A DNA stretch of 64,000 nt from Nevskia sp. GTDB lineage: Bacteria; Pseudomonadota; Gammaproteobacteria; Nevskiales; Nevskiaceae. The DNA lies in assembly GCA_031291075.1 (NCBI GenBank), contig JARLJS010000273.1, positions 1 to 64,000 of the forward strand, in the 5' to 3' direction. The notes beneath the pieces are model-generated. The model saw only the letters and a list, made by a program, of their open reading frames with translations. It was not told the DNA's origin and made no database searches. Positions 8,701 to 18,300 of the stretch are shown here, piece by piece. Positions within the stretch are counted from its first letter, which is position 1. Every line of letters starts with the position of its first letter. A program made the position numbers and the translations under genes.

Positions 8701-9429
8701 TCAATTCTTGATGACTTCCCGGTACAGCGCGGAAGTGTCCGCCGCTTCCTGGTAGTTGCTGTAGTCCTTACCGTGACCGTTGATGAGGAAATACAGATTA
8801 CTGCCGCCTGCGGCGGCTGCACGCCCCAGTCCCTGGTAGCCCGCCGCCATCTGCGCGCCTTCGCCGGCGGCCAGGGTGATGAATACCCGGTACACGGAGA
8901 CCGTGGCCGTCAGGTTGAGAGTCGAGCTGCTGCCACCCGGGGTAAAGGACGAGACGTAGGAGGCGTCCTGGTCCAGGTTGCCGGGAAACTTGTTGCAGGG
9001 CGTGGTGGCGCCGTAGTTGCACTCGCTGTTGCCGTTGTACCAGTTGCGCGGCGTGTTGCTGCCGCTGTCCTCGCACAAGGTATAGCCGGGCGAGGTGGAC
9101 GTCGTGGGGCAGGCGGCCGCGCCGGCGATCAGGGCTTTGGTGTAGTTGTCGAACTGGCTATCGTCGACGGTGCCTCCGGCCGCGGTCTTGGGCCAGCCGC
9201 GGGTGTATACGTGGGCGTCGATCAGCGTGTCGATGGTATGGCGCCCCGCTTCGGAGGACTCGAAGGCCTCGGTGTGCAGCGCGCTGTTGGTGCCCATCTT
9301 CGCCTCCAGCCCGCTGTTCTTGACCGTGGTGAGCGCCACCAGGGTCAGCAGCACCAGGAACAGGATGGCCGTGACCAGGGCATAGCCGCCCTGGGCCCGC
9401 AGTCCGGTCCTGGAAAATGAGCCGGTCAT
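8701..9429 (-). CDS. pilX: Minor pilin assembly protein PilX (copy 1)
   Basis: GGYALVTAILFLVLLTLVALTTVKNSGLEAKMGTN...AFESSEAGR; ATGA overlap with pilW; internal ATG chosen in the 391 aa ORF. Confidence 0.88.
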   Translation of the reverse strand: MTGSFSRTGLRAQGGYALVTAILFLVLLTLVALTTVKNSGLEAKMGTNSALHTEAFESSEAGRHTIDTLIDAHVYTRGWPKTAAGGTVDDSQFDNYTKALIAGAAACPTTSTSPGYTLCEDSGSNTPRNWYNGNSECNYGATTPCNKFPGNLDQDASYVSSFTPGGSSSTLNLTATVSVYRVFITLAAGEGAQMAAGYQGLGRAAAAGGSNLYFLINGHGKDYSNYQEAADTSALYREVIKN

Positions 9430-10508
9430 CCGCGCACCCTGTTGCGAATCTGCACTTCCCGCACGATCAGGCGGCGCTGGTAGCTCTCGTAGCCGGTGTA
9501 GCTGACGCCCGTCGACTGGCCGGTGCACGGTGACTGCGGCCCGTAGCAGAAACTCTCGGTCATCTGGTAGGTCTGGCTGTCCTTGTAGTTGTCGATGGTG
9601 TCGCCGCGCACGACCATGCTGATCCGTACGCTGATCACCTGTGACCAGGCGACGACCGAGTTGGCGGGAAGGAACTGGTTCACCACCTGGTCGTTGTCGG
9701 TGTCCACCCCGTACTCGAACTTGAGCATTTCGACGCCATCGACGATGGGTTGCTGCACCATTTGAGTTCCCTGCACGGTCAGCATGGTCAGGGTGGGTGC
9801 CAGACCCTCGCCGTTGTCGATGTTCTGCAGATAGAAAATGATGGTCTGGTACTGGTAGTTGAGCACACCGTTGCAATATTCGCCCGACAGGTCGTTCTGC
9901 ACCTGGGTTTCGGTGGCTGCATTGAAGATCTCGGCGCGGCTGCCGATCTGCGAACGGACCCAGTAGCCGCCGTGGACGGAGCTGCTGGCGGCGACCGGGT
10001 CCCCGTTGGGGCAGGAGACGGCCAAACAGTTGCCGATGCTGCCTCCGCTCAGGCAGGCCGTGGGCGTGTAGATCTCGGGATTGGCGAAGCGCACCACCAG
10101 CACATCGCTGTAGGGGACGTAGCCGGACCCGATGCAGGCCTGCGGCTCGGTCAGGCTGGAGGCGGAGGTCGAACTGCCGCCGGCGTAGCCGTAGATGCCG
10201 TTGGCCGGATTGACCACCCAGCTATTGAGGCCAGAAGACGGGCAGGCCGTGCCCGAGCTCGGGCTGGCCCCGCTGGTGAAATTGATGAAATTCGGTTCCA
10301 CCCCATCCCAGAAATCCGCCAGCAGGATGTAACGGCTGAGGTATTCGATCGCGAAGCGGGAATTCTCCTGGAACCTGCCGGCGCTCTGCTGTACCTGGTA
10401 GCCCTGCTTGGTGTTGATGAACACCTGCAGTACGCCGGCCAGGATCACCAGGCCCAGAGTGGTGGCCACCAGCAGTTCGATGATGGAGTAACCGCGGGCG
10501 GACTTCAT
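9426..10508 (-). CDS. pilW: Minor pilin PilW (copy 1)
   Basis: ARGYSIIELLVATTLGLVILAGVLQVFINTKQGYQVQQSAGRFQENSRFA; internal ATG chosen in the 630 aa ORF. Confidence 0.9.
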   Translation of the reverse strand: MKSARGYSIIELLVATTLGLVILAGVLQVFINTKQGYQVQQSAGRFQENSRFAIEYLSRYILLADFWDGVEPNFINFTSGASPSSGTACPSSGLNSWVVNPANGIYGYAGGSSTSASSLTEPQACIGSGYVPYSDVLVVRFANPEIYTPTACLSGGSIGNCLAVSCPNGDPVAASSSVHGGYWVRSQIGSRAEIFNAATETQVQNDLSGEYCNGVLNYQYQTIIFYLQNIDNGEGLAPTLTMLTVQGTQMVQQPIVDGVEMLKFEYGVDTDNDQVVNQFLPANSVVAWSQVISVRISMVVRGDTIDNYKDSQTYQMTESFCYGPQSPCTGQSTGVSYTGYESYQRRLIVREVQIRNRVRG

Positions 10509-11140
10509 GGCTGGAACGCCAGGGCGAAGCATTTCAGGGCGGTGGGATCGCTGCTGCTGCAGCTGTAGTTGGTGGCACCGCCACGGCCGGGATCCCAGTA
10601 GACGGTGATGACGCATTGGGTGGTATTGGTGGTCGCGTTGGTGCTGCAGCTGATCGAGGCTGTGCCGCAGGGCAGCCCGCTGACCCCGTTGGTGCCCTCG
10701 TTCGACGCGTAGCTCGCCGCGCAGGAGCTGGAACTGGCGGGAGACCCGGAAGCGTTCAGCACGGCCAGGACGGGGGCCGTGTTGCTGCCGGTGCCCACCG
10801 ACGAACCGGTCACCTGTGAATAAAAGACGGCTTGGTCCCACACCGCCTGGTTTGCCGGGGTGCAGCTCGAGGTGACGCAGTTTGCGGACGGCGCGCCCGG
10901 CGCGATGCCGGCGGTCATGCCATAGAGGCTGGTGCCGCCGCCATTGACCACGCCGAGCTTGTTGGCCCGCATCCGCTCGGCCATGCTCTCCACCATCAGC
11001 GCAGCTTGGGAGTACTGGTAGGAGATCGAGTTGGCGCTCAGGGCCACGGTCTGCAGACCGGCGATGCCGAGCAGCCCGATCGACAGCACCAGCACGGCGA
11101 TCAGGATCTCGATCAGCGAAATACCGGACTGTCGGCTCAT
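10505..11140 (-). CDS. pilV: Minor pilin PilV (copy 1)
   Basis: QSGISLIEILIAVLVLSIGLLGIAGLQTVAL...AERMRAN. Confidence 0.9.
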   Translation of the reverse strand: MSRQSGISLIEILIAVLVLSIGLLGIAGLQTVALSANSISYQYSQAALMVESMAERMRANKLGVVNGGGTSLYGMTAGIAPGAPSANCVTSSCTPANQAVWDQAVFYSQVTGSSVGTGSNTAPVLAVLNASGSPASSSSCAASYASNEGTNGVSGLPCGTASISCSTNATTNTTQCVITVYWDPGRGGATNYSCSSSDPTALKCFALAFQP

Positions 11141-11733
11141 TTGGTGCCGCATGTGGTGTTGGTGGTGGGATCGCAGACGACGGCGCGTCCGATCTGCCGG
11201 AGCACGACGTAGCGCTTGCCGTAGCTGTACTTGGTGGACTGGTTGGGCAGCACCGAGAAATAACCGACGTTGGTAGTGGAGCTGACCCAGGCCGAGGAAT
11301 TGAGCTGTCCCTGGCCATTGAAGGTCAGGCAGGTTGGGGTGGTGCTGCCTCCCGGCACGATGTAGCTGATGGTGCTGCCCTCGCTGAGCGGGGCCTCCGT
11401 GCGGATCAGCTGGGTCGAGCTCACGGCGCTGCTGGGCGGGCTGGCGCAAGCGCTGGAGTCGACGAACATCAGGTAGCCCTGGTCCCAGGTGCCCGAGCTG
11501 GCGCAGTAGTTCGGTGTGCTGGTGGTGGACACGCAGATGGAGACGTAGTTGTCCCGCCGGATCGCCTCGCTGCGCGCCAGCGTAAGCACCGCCAGCATGC
11601 CGTTCGCGTCGGCCACGCCGCGGTTGTTGCGAACGGTCGTCAGGAACGACGGAACGGCGATGGCGATGAGCAGCGCCGCGATGGCAATCGCGACGATCAG
11701 CTCGATCAAGGTATATCCCGAATGACGGATCAT
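11137..11733 (-). CDS. fimT: FimT/FimU (GspH-type) minor pilin (copy 1)
   Basis: SGYTLIELIVAIAIAALLIAIAVPSFLTTVRNNRGVADANGMLAVLTLARSEAIRR; alternative GTG start 9 nt upstream. Confidence 0.88.
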   Translation of the reverse strand: MIRHSGYTLIELIVAIAIAALLIAIAVPSFLTTVRNNRGVADANGMLAVLTLARSEAIRRDNYVSICVSTTSTPNYCASSGTWDQGYLMFVDSSACASPPSSAVSSTQLIRTEAPLSEGSTISYIVPGGSTTPTCLTFNGQGQLNSSAWVSSTTNVGYFSVLPNQSTKYSYGKRYVVLRQIGRAVVCDPTTNTTCGTK

Positions 11734-11777
11734 GTTACGCACGCTAAAGGGGTTACCTTGCGTGTGCGTTTCAATTT

Positions 11778-11849
11778 GGATGGATGGAAAGCGGTGGCCG
11801 ACAAACGCGAATCGGCGCCCGACGAGCGTGCACGGCGACCCGACGAATG
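11778..11849 (-). promoter_or_regulatory. Putative LytTR/AlgR-type direct-repeat sites upstream of fimT copy 1
   Basis: Minus-strand 9-mers CATTCGTCG, CGCTCGTCG, CGTTTGTCG, CATCCATCC each starting exactly 21 bp apart. Confidence 0.55.
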
Positions 11850-12347
11850 CGGGTGTTCGACCCGACCGGCGGTGCCGTTCCGCCGATTCCCGGAGAGAGC
11901 CTGGCACTTTGATCCCCAACTTAGAACCTTGCCGCGATGGACTGGGCGCGGCCCCTCCAAATCCCTATGGGTTGCCGCTCCTGCCGATCACGTTTCCGCA
12001 GCCCGACCCGAACGGCGGGGGTAGCAAAATTATTCTTTGTTCCTCATAGCTTGGCAGCGACAGTTGAGGTAAGCAAGAGGCGTCATGTCCGCCGCCGGTG
12101 GCCGGCGGTCGGCAGCCGCCGGCCGGCAGCCCGGTCAGGGTGTAGCCGTGTCATGACCGCACGGTTGGCGAGCGCGGAAGCTTTCGTCCCCATGGCACCG
12201 ACCGCGTTAAGGCAGGCGCGTGTCCCGGACGCCCGTCCTCGCGCCTGCCCGTCGGCCACGGCCGCACGAGCCAGTGCCGGTCGGGCGACCGGCGCAGAGA
12301 CCGCCCTTCACGCCAGATAAAATCCTTTCTGTTTCAAGGCACTATGG

Positions 12348-15300
12348 TTATTTACCGGTGCTCGGATGAGTTTGGCGCCAGTCGATTTCCGTGCTCCGCA
12401 GGGACGCCGGCAGTGTAACCCCCACTGCCGAGATATTGGTGCCACTCATATCCGAGTTGACCGTGCCCGTAGCATTGCTGTTCGCGCCGGTCGTCTGATT
12501 GTTGATGTGGAGCGTCGGCGTAGCCGCGCTTCCGGCCCCCAGCGAGACCGAATTGTATGCGTAGGTCTTCGAACTGTTGACGTAGGTGCCGAGCGCCGGA
12601 ACCAGGGGATTGGCCACGCCGGTCAGGTAGTTCACGCCCAGCAGCCGGCTGGCGCCCAGACCCAGGCACAAGCTGGTGTTTGGAGTGTAGGCCGGCGTGA
12701 ACAGGGTCCCGCCGTACAGCAGCGAGCCGCTGATCACGCGCTCCGCGGCGTCGATGGTGTCGCCGCTCGCCGGAACATTGAGTTCGAGCTTCCAGCCGAG
12801 CGTGCCCAGTACCGTGGCTTCCAGGGTGCTTTCGCTGGTGGCCGAGGAGCCGATGCCGGTGATGTTGTTGGTGCTGATGTCGGTCTCGACCAGGCCGTTG
12901 GTGACGTCGGTGAGGTTGGCGTAGGTGGGGGCGGTGCTGCCGTCCACCACGCCGAACACGGCCTGCTGCTCGCCCGGATTGACCTTGTCGCCGGCTACCA
13001 GCAGACGCCCGGTGCCGTCCAGGATCCAGCGATTGCCGCCGCTGTCGGTGGTTCCCAGCGGGGTCTGCAGGATCGGCAAGCCGGGATTGAGCAGGGTGGA
13101 GAAGGTCCAACTGCTGGGCGCCGGCGACGGCGTCGAGGAGGAAGCGCCGGTCGCCATCTTGACTAGCCGGCCGCTCGGCGCGCTCAACGACGAGCCGCTG
13201 CTGAGACCGACGTAGACGTTGTCGACCTTGAAATCCAGGTTCCAGTCGATGACGCCCGCATCGCCGACGAAGGAATTCGCTGCGCCGCTGCCGACCGTCG
13301 ACTGGGAGCTGCTATTGAGATCGATGCTGGCCGTCGGCGCGCTGCTGGAGAGCGTGGTGCTGCCGGACATCTTGTACACGTAGATGCTGGCATCGCGGCT
13401 GCTGGTGCCGTTGCCGAATCCGCTGGCGGTGGGCAGCGAGTCGGGACCGTTGCCGAGCATCAGGTACCAGGCATCGCTGGTGGGTACGGTGTTGTTGTTG
13501 TTCTGGCTGAAGAAGACCATGTTCGGCCGCGAGGTGGTGAAGCCGAGCTGCGAAGCGTTGAGAGGTGTCGTCCCCGTGATCTCCGCCAGCACCGTCGGTG
13601 GCTGTTCGGGGTTGGTGACGTCGAGGATGGCGTACGCGGAGTGGGTGGTGATGGTGGTGCTGGAGCTGGCGCAGGAGTTCAGTCCGGTGAACGCGCTGAA
13701 GGCGGCTTTCGTGCTGGAGCCGCAGGCAGGCAGGGACAGTTCACCGCCGCCGAAGCGCATGCCGACGACCAGCAGGCTGCCCCAGCCGTAGGGATGGCAG
13801 GACTGCGCATTATTGTTGCTGGCCGGCGTGCAGGCGCCGTCGTTGTTGAAGACGCGCGCCTCGATCACCCGCGGCGAGCCATCGAAATAGAAGACGTGGT
13901 TGTAGTTCGGCGAACTCAGCCAGATCAGGTGTGACAGCAGGTTGAACGGCACGTAGGCCCACACCTCGGTGCCGAGCGGATGTGCCGATGAGGTGACGGT
14001 GCTGTCCAGGCTGGTGGTCTGGAACTTGGTGCTGTTGACGTTGTAGAAGCCGCCGTTGAAGGCATGCAACATGCCGTCGTCGGCGCCGACGTAGATCATG
14101 TTGCGGCGCAACTGGTAGGTGCTGCGGAAGACGGCATAAGTCTGGTCGTTGTAGAGCAGGTCGAAGGCCTGCGACGGGGTGCTGACCACGACCGGCGAGG
14201 AGTCGACGATGTCGCCCAGGCGGTAGGTCAGCGGGTTGCCGGTGCCGTAGTAGTCGACGGTGCGGCTGCGCAGGGTGCTGGTGTCCTGGCCGCGGATGTA
14301 ATTGACCAGCGTAGTGGCCGACGTGGCGTCGCCGACGTTGAGGATGCCGTAGTAGTTGCTGCTGCCGTTCTGGAACGAGCTGGCGACGAACGGCACCTGC
14401 TCGCCGCTGTCGACGGTACCATTCAGGTTCTTGTCGATGAACGTGAAAATGTAGCGGCCGGTGTCGGCGGTGTCCGTATAGTTGGAGCGGTTCGAGGTGA
14501 TGTTCGAGCTGAGACCCGCGCTGGCCAGCGTGTCGCGCGCGCGCCAGATCGCGTTGAGGTTGTCGAGCGTATCGACGGTATATGAAGTGCAGCTCGACTG
14601 CGCGGGGTCGCAGGTGTAGCGGTGCACCTCGGCGGAGTTCGAGGTGGTGTTGTAGGCGACCTGTACCGCCGGGTTGGCGCTGAAGTCGGTTGGGTTCAAG
14701 GTCGCGGTGTGGGTGCTGGTGTCCTCCCGCAAGTTGCCTTCGCCGTCGACGAAGACCGCTTGTATGTTACCCAGCCAGGTCGCCTTCCTGCCGTAGCTGT
14801 CGGAGCGCGAAGGCAGGTACAGCGCCTCGTAAAGCGCGCCGTCGCCGTTGCTCTCGTTGGAGACCACCGCCGCGGCGGTGCCGGAGCCCGCGCCATTGAG
14901 GATGTTCTTGAACACCGTGCCGAGCTGGGTCAGCAGCTGGGTCGGATTGCGCACCAGGAAATAGTTGTCCGGCACGTTGGCGCCGTTGATGCCGGTGCTC
15001 CACTGGCTGGTCTGGCACGGCAACAGCGGATTGCTGCAGCTCGAGTTGCTGGCGAAGCCGCCGTACTTGGCGGCATAGAACAAGGGTGGTTGGAGGAAGT
15101 TGGCCGCCGAGGAACCGCCGGCCGTGAGCTTGACCACCTGCGCCGTGCTCCAGGTACAGGAGCCCGAGAAATTGCCCGAGGTTGAAATGGTAGCGACCTG
15201 CGTCAACAGGCTGGCGTCGTTGTTGCCGGTGCAGCCGGGGCGCACGAACAGGCGGTGCGCGCCGTTGGTGACGCTGTCCGTGGAGGTGGCCACGCCCGAG

Positions 15301-18300
15301 GTCGAAAATCCCAGCAGCATCGAGTTGTAAGCGAATACGGACAAGCCCTCGACGCGGACCAGCAGAGTGTTGCCGTCGACGGTGACGCCGGACTTGATGT
15401 TGCCGCTGCCGTCGCAGACCGATCCGCTCGGCACGTTCCAGCAGATGCCGTTGTTCACGCTGTTGGTGGAGACGGTGCAGGCCGAGCCGACGCAGAAAGT
15501 GATCATGCCGTTGGCGTCGAGGTCGTGGTCGTTGCCCCAGGTCGAATCGTCATAGACCACGCTGAAGCTGCCGCTGGTCTGGTTGCCGTTGGAATCGTAG
15601 GCCGTCGGCAGGCCGTAGACGTAGTTGGGGCTGACGGTGGAAAGCCGCTGGCCGACGGTGAGCGACAGGAAGCCGCAGGAGCGCCAGCCGGCGGTGCTGG
15701 CGGTGACCGCTGTGCCGCTGGTGCTGCCGGGCGCGGTGTTGTTGGCCTGGCACAGCGGCGCCAGCGCGATGTTGCCGGACGACAGCTTGATCGTATAGGT
15801 GGGGATGCTGTCCGCCAGGGCGACCGCGTAGGTCTTGATGTTGTTGACGTAGCTCGACTGCTTGCCGTCGTTGGTCCCGGCAGTGCTCACCAGGTCGGGC
15901 CGCAGGTCTGTCGTCCAGGCTTTCCAGGCGATGCCGGCGACGTTGTAGGAGCCTTCCAGGGACGGGCCCTCGGGACAGACGCCGAAGGCGCTGGACAGGT
16001 CGCTGATGGTCTGGGCCTGGCAGTAGTCGGCGTACGTCGTGCTGCTCAGGGCGGAGACGCGGCCGATGACGAACTGGTTGCCGTTGGCCGACACACCCGG
16101 GGCGAAAAAGTTCGGGTCGGCACCGATCGAGTGGGTCGCCCCCGAGGTTCCGGTCACCGTGAAGCCGAGGTCGCTGGGTATTTCGTCCGAATCGAACGAG
16201 GTGGCGGTGCCCGAAATCACGATGATGGAGCACTTGGCGCACCAGTTGGCCTTGCTGTAGGGATCGGTCCAGGTGACGCTGCTCGGCATCCCGGTGAGGT
16301 ACTTGGTGTCGTCGCCTACGTAGGCGGCGGTGGCGGACTTGCCCTGGCCCTCGATATAGCGCACCGCCTCGGCGTACATCTCCGCCAGCGGATTGCCGGA
16401 CCCGGCGCAGTTGTAGTCGCTGCTGGATGTGCCCGGATCCACGATCGCGCCGTTGCCGTAGGAAATGCCGTCGCGGTTGAGGATGCCGTAGGTGGAACAA
16501 TCGCCGCTGGCGCCGCCGGTACCGGAGTAGCTCGCCGAGTAGCCGCTGCCATTCCAGCCGGGCTGGTGCAGCAGGTTGAGCGTCTTGATCACCCCCTGGG
16601 TAACGCTGGTGCAGAAGTTGCCGGTGGTCAGGTCGATCTCGTCGCCGCTGGCGCAGACGGTTCCCGGCGTGTTGTTGGCCAGCTTGCCGATGTTGCGGCG
16701 CAGCTGTCCGCCGGTGCGGGGCTTGGAGTAGCTGCCGGTGATGAGGCCGAACCGCAGCGCGCCGGACTCGCCGTACTGCTGCAGCAGGCCCACCGGCTTG
16801 AGGTGATCCACCTGGGAGTTGTCGGTATAGGTCTGGCAGAAGCTTTCCTGCACCGAGGCGCTGGCGTTGCACACCTTGATCCGGGCGGTGAACTCGCCGA
16901 TCTTGTCCGGCCCCTGGTAGGTGTACTGCGTGTATGAATACTGGGTGTAGCTGTACAGGGTGTAGCTGTACAGGGTATAGGTGTACTCGGTGTAGGTGTC
17001 CTGGGTATAGTCGTACTCCGTGTAGCTGTAAAGCTGGACCGTGTACCAGTTGTAGCTGTAACCGGTGAACTGCTGGTACGAGTCGGTGCAGGTATCGTAG
17101 TAGCGTCCCGGATAGGTGCAGTTGCAGCTACCAGGCGTTTCGTAGGACACGACAGGGCAGGTCGCGCTGCTCCCGGAACTCTGGGCGGTTTTGGTGGTGC
17201 AGGTGATCCCCGAAGGACAAGTCGGAAGCTTGAACGTAGTCGATCCTGAGCAGCCGGTGGCGCCTGTGGGGCAGCCCGTAGAGGAATACGCGGTGGTCAT
17301 CACGCACGTATCGTTGGTGGGACAGCTGACGCCTGACGAGCCGTTGGTCGGCGTGCAGGTATCGCCGGAGGGGCAGCTGGTTTCCCCTGAGTAGTTGTGC
17401 GCAGTGCAGGTGAAGCCGCTCGGGCAGCTCGGCTGCGCGGTGAGGTTCTGTGCGTTGCAGTAGCCGCTGAACCCGGACGGGCAGGTCTGCGAGGTGACGT
17501 TGGTGGAGCTGCAGCTGTCGCCGCTGGGGCAGGTCGGTACGTTGCTGGTGGTGACCGAGGTGCAGGTGTAACCCGACGGACAGCTCGGTTGCCCGGTCAG
17601 GCTCGCCGACGTACACGAATAGCCAGATGGGCAGGTTGCCGAGTTCAGCTGCGTCGGGCCGGTGCAGGTGGCTCCCGCGGGACAGCTCGGCGAGTTGATG
17701 GTATTGGGCGTACAGGTGTCGCCGGTCGGGCACTTGGTGCCGGTCTGGCTGACGTTGGTGTCGTTCGGAACATTGACCTTGGCGTAGCCGTTGGTCCCGC
17801 CGGCATAAGTGCTGCGCCACTGGCATTGCACGTTTTCGGTGGCCGCCCATTCCGTGTAGCTGCCGCTGGCGATACGGATGACCGGCGGCTGCCCGTCGGT
17901 GATCGAGTTGCTGCTGGTGATGGTGGCGTTGCAGAACGACATCGACGGCGTGTTGACGTAGGTCGACGGCACGTACTGCGTGAGGTCGCTGCCGCTGTAG
18001 ACCTTGGCCCAGGCGTGAGCGTCGTCGGGGATGTAGGCGCGCTCCAGGATCGTGTTGTCGGTGGCGTCGGTGCTGCGGTAGCCGCCGTAGAACGAGAAAC
18101 GCAGGAGGTCGAGGCGGCTCATCGACACCCAGTTGAGAAAGTTGCCGCTCCAGTAGCTGCCGCCGCACTGATGCGCGGGGTTGCTGGTGTTGGACGCCAC
18201 GCTGGCGTTGCCCGCCGCCGAGAAGTAGTTGCTCGAGCTGTTGGAGTTGCTGCCGTCGAAAGTGCCGTTGTAGGAATAGCACAGATGCGGATCGAAATAG

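Noticed and set aside
6401-8755. Long plus-strand ORFs (6401-7510, 7640-8755) opposite pilY1 copy 1
   Set aside because: Gly/Ala/Val-rich shadow translations of the repeat region; no recognisable domain or start context.
12092-12108. CCGCCGG-TGG-CCGGCGG hairpin between the two pilin operons as a terminator of pilY1 copy 2
   Set aside because: No T tract on either strand and located upstream of copy 1 rather than adjacent to the copy 2 stop; probably GC-rich chance structure.
15255-16937. 560-aa plus-strand ORF opposite pilY1 copy 2
   Set aside because: Shadow ORF of the conserved adhesin; similar antisense ORFs occur at equivalent positions opposite copy 1 simply because the genes are homologous.
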